From NCBI GenBank assembly GCA_026874595.1, contig CM049321.1, forward strand, positions 1,300,479 through 1,364,478: DNA of 64,000 nucleotides, in the 5' to 3' direction. Positions within the stretch are counted from its first letter, which is position 1, and each line of letters starts with the position of its first letter. Positions 57,805 through 64,000 of this stretch are shown piece after piece. Source of the DNA: Sipunculus nudus (taxonomy: Eukaryota > Annelida > Sipuncula > Golfingiida > Sipunculidae). The notes under the pieces were generated by a model, which saw nothing but the letters and a program-made list of their open reading frames with translations, made no database searches and was not told where the DNA came from. A program made the translations under genes and the position numbers.

Positions 57805-59896
57805 ATTATTTGTATCTTGTGAAAAAGACTCAATGCATTAACACTGAGCAGAAAAACTACATGTGTGTTTGGTCGTACTATGTCATGTTTCAGTAAACTT
57901 GGTTAACCGTGTCAATTGTCAAATTGTCAAAATGCTAGCCCTTATACCTATGAATGGAGCGGTATTCTATGGACAATGGCTTTGCCCTGTGTATAAATGG
58001 AACATAATCCTTTGATTTAATTATATTTTATGGTGATCAAGATTATGGTGATCATAACCTCCAAAATTTAATTGATTTAATGAAAAATTAGGTCATAATG
58101 TTTTTGCGAACCAAGAAGAAAACATACATTTGTGCCTTCCTGACTTAGTATATAGAAATATATAGAAAACATTACCCAAAAAACAGTGATTTAGGCAAAG
58201 GGTACATTAAAAGCAATACACCATTTAAACGCATGGGTTTAAACTCTTTGTCTGTTGTACAAATAAAACTTATGTAATTTTGGTATCGTTAATTGCCCGA
58301 GTCTTTGATAAGAGAGAAGACATGTGATTCTTTTCAGGGCCATCGATAATCGTACCAGTGCTCTTGTATCTAACGATAAATCGATGTATTAGTATCGATC
58401 ATGAGTTATAGCATGATTTAGGAACATGGATTACTGTACTCTATATTTAATGTGTTCATCATTTATATATTCACGTAGATAGCTAATGGTTTCATATGCC
58501 CTTTTTAAAGGACAACAATAAAAACATAATTTATGTAATTAATGAAAAATAATGTATATTTACAAAATAATGATGAACAGTAGTCGAACCTGTCTGAAAG
58601 ACCATCTGTCAAATACGACCACCTGTCTATTAAGAGCACCTTCAAGGGAACTGAAACATTCCCATTTGTTTTAATTGATCTGTCTATTAAGGACACTCTG
58701 AATTTAGACCACTTTTAGCCAGTCCCACCACAGGCTTCACTGTATATATGATAAATCCGAAAATACTCAAATAATGGATCATTCACTGCTCCAGTGAATA
58801 AAAAATCATTTTCGCTCTAATTATTTTTATATTTATTTTCTTATTTATTTCTTTATTTTCTCGAATAGGCGGAAACACCATGGTGATGCATCTTTGGGGA
58901 GAGGAAGCAGCGCCACCTATGCATACCCTTCACCTTGGACTTGGAATTGGTGCCATAATTGCCCAGCAGATGGCGCAACCTTTCCTGAAACCTCGCTCAC
59001 GGGCATCCACCGACTCCGGGCTGATGGCGACACAGTCCTCTGAAACAGGAATCAACAATCATGCAGTGTCCAGAATAGAGTACGCATATTTAATTGCAGC
59101 AGTCCTCGTTCTTTGCGTCTCAGTTTTGTGCACTATACTCTACATCAGGGGGCCTCCGAAAGGATTTCCCCGCCGGTCTGGAAAATTATCATGTGACACT
59201 TTCTCTCCTGGCTCATTTGCACGTGGGGATACCCTGATGGGCAGCCTCATTTTCGTTACACTTTTCTTTTTCTTTATCCAAGCTACCGGTGGACAGCAAG
59301 CGTATGGAAAATTTCTGTTTACATTTTTGGTTGAGAGTAAGCTAAAATTTACGAACGCTGAGGCAGCAACTTTAAATTCTTTATTTTGGGGGAGTTTCAC
59401 GTTAGGGCGCGCCACTGGTATCCCTGTCTCCCGCTTCTTGAAACCTTCGCCTATGATTGGTATACAGTCAATTCTCCTGCTTGTATCCTCAATTTGTATG
59501 GTGGGATTTGTGTTCCAAACCCAATATGTGATCTGGGTTTGCACTGTTTCTATTGGTTTCTTCATGTCACAGGTATTTCCTTCCGGTATGTCGTGGGCCA
59601 ATCAGTATTTAAATTTAAATAGCGTCGGGGTTATGGTCCTTCTCATTGGCTCGTCGGCTGGCGGAGTAATCTACCAGTACCTACCGGGCTACTTGCTGCA
59701 CAAATATGGACAGGAATCATTTATGTACGTCATGGTTATGTATTCTGCCGCCTTAGTGTTATCAATAATTGTGATGGTGATCTTGGCCAAACTTTTTGTA
59801 CACAGAAACCCTGATCCAAAAGAAAAGGAATGCAGGGACGTTGAAGTGAATGTGTTTACGATAGAAAATAATAATACAGCAATTTCAAACGTGTAA
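54637..59896 (+). CDS. MFSD4/NaGLT1-like sugar transporter (major facilitator)
   Basis: Join 54637-54798, 57370-57661, 58869-59896; 493 residues, close to the ~480-515 of the MFSD4/NaGLT1 (SLC60) family. Twelve membrane segments are visible at about 44-64, 80-100, 108-128, 131-152, 170-190, 223-244, 272-292, 313-335, 347-367, 371-390, 401-425 and 435-461. Family hallmarks: GPTLPDLRDRVG after TM1, GSILGGVLHERF between TM2 and TM3, ITGGNT-x5-WG before TM5, and QQAYGKFLFTF and LGRATGIPVSRFL around TM7-8. Members carry glucose or related sugars across the plasma membrane, some with sodium; the substrate here is inferred. The second intron needs a GC donor. Two first exons exist. Confidence 0.85.
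55412..57013. other. Transporter intron sequence
   Basis: Contains a tRNA-derived SINE (56070-56230) and two TCGCGA-rich patches (55480-55520, 55780-55840). Confidence 0.5.
56070..56230 (+). mobile_element. tRNA-derived SINE with A-rich tail
   Basis: TGGTTTAGAGTTAAACACAC (A-box-like), ACGGCTCAAATCCG (anticodon-arm-like) and GAGTTCGAATCAC (B box), ending in AAACATTAAAAAAAATAATA. A different family from 42085-42352. Confidence 0.55.
57014..57120 (+). mobile_element. SINE body fragment
   Basis: GGGGGTTCCTCGGTGTTATG, ATCAACCAATGGGGATGACA and ACACCCAGAAG match the body of the SINE at 42085-42352; the head is missing. It lies in the intron before exon 2. Confidence 0.6.
57370..57661 (+). CDS. Transporter exon 2 with GC donor
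   Basis: Acceptor CATTTTTTCCAG. 97 codons plus one base, GCFQEIVGPTLPDLRDRVGV to GLIIT, covering TM1 end to TM4. The border reads ACAG|GCGAGT. Only this GC donor joins in frame to GCGGAAACACC of exon 3 to give ITGGNT; the nearby GT would shift frame. Confidence 0.85.
57738..57801. repeat. (TA)n microsatellite
   Basis: Inside the GC-AG intron, 77 bases beyond the donor. Confidence 0.95.
58578..58742. mobile_element. Short Tigger-like MITE
   Basis: Ends CAGTAGTCGAACCTGT and, in reverse, CAGTGAAGCCTGTGG. The interior has GACCATCTGTC and AGACCACTTTTAGCCAGTCC, as in short pogo/Tigger derivatives. 165 bp, within the transporter intron. Confidence 0.5.
58869..59896 (+). CDS. Transporter exon 3 (terminal)
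   Basis: Acceptor TCTCGAATAG; 341 codons plus stop, covering TM5 to TM12 and a charged C-terminal tail. The long single exon spans a TM6-TM7 loop with GFPRRSGKL. Confidence 0.9.
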
Positions 59897-60040
59897 AAAA
59901 ATACCAGCTAGACCTGTTTCCGTGCCAAAAATACTCCCAGACGACTACCAACAGTGGTCTAGTCTCTTCTCCTTAACATTGTTGGTGTTGAAGCAAGTAT
60001 ATTACAGTCAATATCCACGAATAAGATATGAAACGTTGGA

Positions 60041-60046
60041 AATAAA
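60041..60046 (+). terminator. Poly(A) signal AATAAA of the transporter
   Basis: AATAAA 145 bases after the stop, followed by a GT-rich stretch (TTTTGTGCCTGTCTATCTGT). A second AATAAA at 60428 could give a longer 3' end. Confidence 0.6.
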
Positions 60047-60562
60047 ATTTTGTGCCTGTCTATCTGTTTATTTAGGTTAGTATGTTTAAGAACATACAGT
60101 ATTTAAAAGATTTTTTATAGATTTCCCTCAAATTTTCTTAAGAGGCGGACCCCGAGGAGAGAATGAGTTTGAGAACTGTTAAATTGCCGAACTTGGCGAA
60201 AATATGCGCTCTCTTTGAAGGTTCTTGTTTTGTAACTGTATAATGTTCATTTTATCCGTATATGGTTTATTTTTTCCACATATAATGAATGCATGCGATG
60301 CGTTTTTAGTATTATTTATGTTCATATATATTTTAATTTATATTGCTTTATGAAAGCATAAACAAGACCTTGTTGAGGAACGTTTGTGTCTCAATAGTTC
60401 TCTTTTATATATTATTTACATCACATCAATAAAAAGTCAGTTCTTACTTTTATTCTTCATTTCTTGTTGTTATAGTAGTTGTGGTTGTAGCAATAGTGGT
60501 ATAATAGCAGTAGTGGCGTAGTAGAGTAGCTTTACATGGCCGCAAAAGCATGTTACTCTAAA

Positions 60563-61004
60563 GCTAAGATTACTTATGAATGGAATGCGGATCAAATTGG
60601 TATTGACCAAATAAATACGGTGAGATTCCTTGTGCGTGGATCCGGGCATGCGGAATGCGGATCCGGAAAAACAAATTGCTACTTGTAGCGATTTTTGCCG
60701 GCTCCGCATTGTAGATAAGATAAGACACTCTATTGCTATACATACGTGATAAAAGTATAACATACAATAGTAATTGTCGTAATAAGCTTGTTGTAAAAGA
60801 TGCACTCAAGAAGAGTAAATATATAAAATCATAAAATCGTTTATAAAAAAAATATTTGCCTACAGATTAGTTTTCCGCAAGTGATCCAGGGGCAACACAT
60901 ATAGAAAACATGCATGCCGCCTTGCCGGTAAATATGCAGTTTCTTAACACACATTCCCCATGCCGGATTCCGCATGACGCATTCCGTACATAAGGAATCT
61001 TAGC
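60563..61004. mobile_element. MITE-like element with inverted ends
   Basis: Left GCTAAGATTACTTATGAATG then GAATGCGGATC; right, reversed, GCTAAGATTCCTTATGTACG then GAATGCGTCATGCGGA. Internal GGATCCGGGCATGCGGAATG copies lie near both ends. 442 bp with no open frame. Confidence 0.55.
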
Positions 61005-61217
61005 CTAAGAAAAGATTCTAGTCTTATAACATATATCCCCCCCCCCTATCATGAAAATGACGTTTCTACGCATAAGGATAGGCAAAGCTCGGAGAGGCTC
61101 GTCTGGCTTAGCATTTGGTTAAGTTCCAAAGTAAACGTCATAGGGAAAATGTAAAAGACCATATAATATGTATGGTTCTCAGGCCCGCCCGCCTCAATTT
61201 TAACCCCCCCCCCCATA

Positions 61218-61414
61218 AAAAAATTATATTATATATAATAAATAAATATATATAATATATATATATATTATATATCAAATAAATTTATTAAGATATTATA
61301 TAAAAAATATGTAATATATTACATATATATATATTATATAACATATATGTATAATTATATTTATTATATATAATAAATTTATATATTATATATTATATAT
61401 TTTATATATTATAC

Positions 61415-61447
<33 letters not shown>

Positions 61448-61668
61448 TACAATAATAATAATAGTAATAATAATAATAATATCCATATATATATTGCATA
61501 CATTTCTTATCAAAATATGCTCAAATTTCTTTTAACATATTAATAAAAACATTTTACGTTTATATATGTTGAAATTTCTATATATATTTGTTTTTGTCTG
61601 ATCCTATGTTATACATAAAAATATTTATACATACATATATATATATATATATCATATATATTATATAT

Positions 61669-61702
<34 letters not shown>
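61218..61702. repeat. AT-only tract and (AAT)n
   Basis: TA-rich palindromic sequence 61218-61420, (AAT)n 61421-61482, and a further (TA)n 61630-61702. Confidence 0.9.
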
Positions 61703-61710
<8 letters not shown>

Positions 61711-62376
61711 AGAAAGCTGCTAACATGTTTTCAGATTCAACCTGCAGCTAAGTAAACTTTAATCAAACGTAATATACTGATATATATACTACCAAATCAT
61801 TGTTCTATGTATAATTGTCATGAATGGATACAGTCTGAGAATTACACCCCTCTTTTATAATGAAATATGTCTGGTAATAGCCAGGCTGCTGTTGTCTGGC
61901 TTTTCTGTCAAATGATGTTGACTGTGTGATCATTTGAACATTACTGTAACAGTGTGTTCGTTGTGTTGCATTAGTGAGAGCACTGAATAAACATATTATG
62001 TCTTGTTCATCATACTATCCTAGATTTCCAACTAAAGCTGGCTTCCCCTTGGCTGGATTAAAGTTGATTGATATGACATGCTGTGAGTTGACTCTATCCT
62101 CTCTTTTCTTTACTAGTTTTGGCTCATCAGAACAAAACTCTGGGATACAATTTATGCTTATAAATTACAAATAAATTACATTTATATATAAATTATGATT
62201 AAGACGATAAATAGTGAATGATTACAGATAGAGAGAAAGATTAAGAGGGAGAGGCAGTTGTTATGTGTGGAGAAAGCAAGGCTTTTTTTGTCTTATCGAT
62301 TACCTGGTTTAACCTGGTTTGAAGATAGAACATATACACTTGACAACGGCATGATGAGTCCGATCGAGGTCTGAAC

Positions 62377-62495
62377 GGGTCCGATATAGTTGTCCAAGAT
62401 GGCACGAAATATGTTCCGAGATCGTCGACCCAGTGGTCCGAGATTGTACTGAATGGTCCGACTTTGTGTGGGCCGTGATGTTAAAGGTCCGAGAT
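62377..62495. repeat. GGTCCGA-type short repeats
   Basis: GGTCCGA or GTTCCGAG recurs at about 62377, 62413, 62436, 62455 and 62486 in a locally CpG-rich patch that also has a TGACGTCA palindrome (62522). Confidence 0.5.
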
Positions 62496-62751
62496 CTCCA
62501 GAGAGCGGGATGCTACGCTACGTGACGTCACAGCTGACCTTGACTATTTGTGTTAGTGCAGCCGTGCTCACCAGGGCGCTGAAACAGCCAGACCATGAGC
62601 CTTTTGAAGTTTCAAGCGTATTAATAATAGTCTGTCCACCATACATTTGTGACAGATGTATTTATTGCAGGGTTTATACTGACGGTGAAAAGATGACTAT
62701 GGAACTAGCATAGGCCTAATATGCATCTAAAAACAATCACGGCGACCAAGG

Positions 62752-62815
62752 GGTTAGTTTATCAATTTGAACTGAACCATTACACTCCGAGGTCGGGGTT
62801 CGAATCCTGTATATC
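62752..62815 (+). mobile_element. tRNA-like SINE head
   Basis: TTAGTTTATCAATTTGAACT then GGTCGGGGTTCGAATCCTG (a good B box). The A box is poor and no full cloverleaf forms, so it is not called a tRNA gene. Confidence 0.4.
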
Positions 62816-64000
62816 TAGTGATTCAAATCTGGATTTCGAAACAGTGTCTTGAAGGAATTTGCGATATCATGGGTGTGCTGTGAAGTGAGAACCAGAATTC
62901 ACTTCTGACTGATCTGGGAAACCGATGGTGATTTCACCTGGGTAAGATAATTTATATTTACTGATCAAAAAAATTGAGGCGTTATAAATTGCAGAGTGTT
63001 GGACCAAGAAAAATTGTTACGCCCTTTTGTTTTAACCCAAATCAGTAATTTACATCCAAGTACTACCTTTCTAAATCTATTAATAATAACTAAAATTAAA
63101 ATGGTAAAGACTCGTATACACCTTGTATAAGCACATTAACCGAATTCAGATTTCGTGTCTTAACTTTATGTTATGATTTATTGATCATTCCTTGCCCCGA
63201 GCATACATACGCCTACATGTACTTTATATACTTAATAGGCTATATATGTTACAATCAATGTGTAAAATTTGTAATTTAGTAAATTGCATTAAGTTTTTAG
63301 GCAAAATGACTGAAATTTTCAGGCCTTTAAAAATGACTAAAATATCAGTCAGTGTATTTGACACATTGACTGATATATAAAAAGAATGACATATTATTGT
63401 TATGCAATAAGACAGGTTTAAATGACATCTAATTTATTAAATATACCTTAGTCTTGCAAAATGTTGATATATTTTACATTATATTATTGCATATTTTGAT
63501 GTATCATGTAACCAAAATCATCCATTTGGTCTTATTTTGGTTCTTGAGATATAATCATGTAATCATAAAACATCTCAATACTTTCTCAGGGGTGCAAATT
63601 CCTTTTCCACTTTTAACTTTATGAGTGGGTGTTGGAGTTTGGTCCTTCCCTTTCAGAGTTGGATATTTTTTTCTATCAAAATTTAAGAATTTCAAAATTT
63701 CATTTTAGAAGCAATTTTTGTACAAAATAACAGAAAATATTCTTGCTTCTGAAGCAAACAACATATAAAAGTGTTGGAACTATAAAATACTTAGGGCAAA
63801 CATTCTCTGAGAACCCCGCCATGATTACATATACGTGATCAAAATAAAATACGCCGTCATGGCACTATACACTCACTCCTTTCTCCGTGGAGAGTTTTAT
63901 GTATAGTTCCCACATACAATGTGTCTAGCTTTATGAAGGAGTTGCCCCCCCCCCCTTTCCAAACATTCGATGCCAATGCTTATACGGATTAGAGGAGTGT
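62816..64000. other. No gene recognised
   Basis: AT-rich sequence to the window edge; a poly-C tract at 63946-63955. Confidence 0.5.

Noticed and set aside
58880-59601. Frames opposite or offset to transporter exon 3 (for example 59601-59140 minus)
   Set aside because: Shadows of the transmembrane coding frame.

Overview
This is an AT-rich, repeat-laden stretch of an animal nuclear genome. Coding sequence sits in short exons with GT/AG borders and long introns. There are many (TA)n microsatellites, tRNA-derived SINE heads, pogo/Tigger-like remnants and LTR-like repeats. The gene families seen (multi-trefoil secreted protein, MFSD4/NaGLT1-type transporter, PF03407-type glycosyltransferase) and the repeat style suggest a marine lophotrochozoan, probably a mollusc. 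That assignment is inference; no ribosomal or mitochondrial marker is present.

Layout. (1) 1-5.4 kb: no gene recognised; a degenerate TG-rich tandem repeat family lies at 2.45-3.75 kb. (2) 5.46-14.55 kb, minus strand: the most striking object, a secreted-type gene built from an array of near-identical ~518-bp units. Each unit carries one 141-bp, phase 1-1 exon encoding 47 residues of a trefoil (P-type) repeat. Fifteen internal exons, a divergent 5' exon and a divergent 3' exon with the stop give about 17 predicted trefoil domains. The array is still evolving: it holds a recent two-unit tandem duplication, a dead splice donor, a lost cysteine and a decayed half-unit. (3) 14.7-23.6 kb: microsatellites, a decayed Tigger-like transposon, part of a second one, and two short exon-like segments of unknown identity. 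(4) 23.67-34.52 kb: a direct tandem segmental duplication of ~5.2 kb. Its two copies keep two candidate coding segments; in one, every A/B difference falls at a third codon position. (5) 34.6-36.56 kb: a 30-unit minisatellite. (6) 36.6-45.3 kb: dispersed repeats, an inverted pair of LTR-like repeats and a broken Golgi-type glycosyltransferase gene (minus strand). (7) 45.3-49.4 kb: a TIR-bounded element and a compound microsatellite with a retroelement-like tail. (8) 49.46-59.9 kb, plus strand: an MFSD4/NaGLT1-like sugar transporter of 493 aa. Its first exon and flanks are duplicated (49.7 and 54.6 kb), giving two alternative N-termini, and one of its introns must be GC-AG. A decayed retroelement lies between the two first exons. 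(9) 59.9-64 kb: MITE-like and AT-rich sequence and a SINE head.

The genes do not form a pathway. The common theme is local tandem duplication at every scale: exon units, promoter plus first exon, a 5-kb segment and a minisatellite. Exon symmetry (phase 1-1 in the trefoil gene, phase 0 for the transporter first exons) lets those duplications be spliced without breaking frame.
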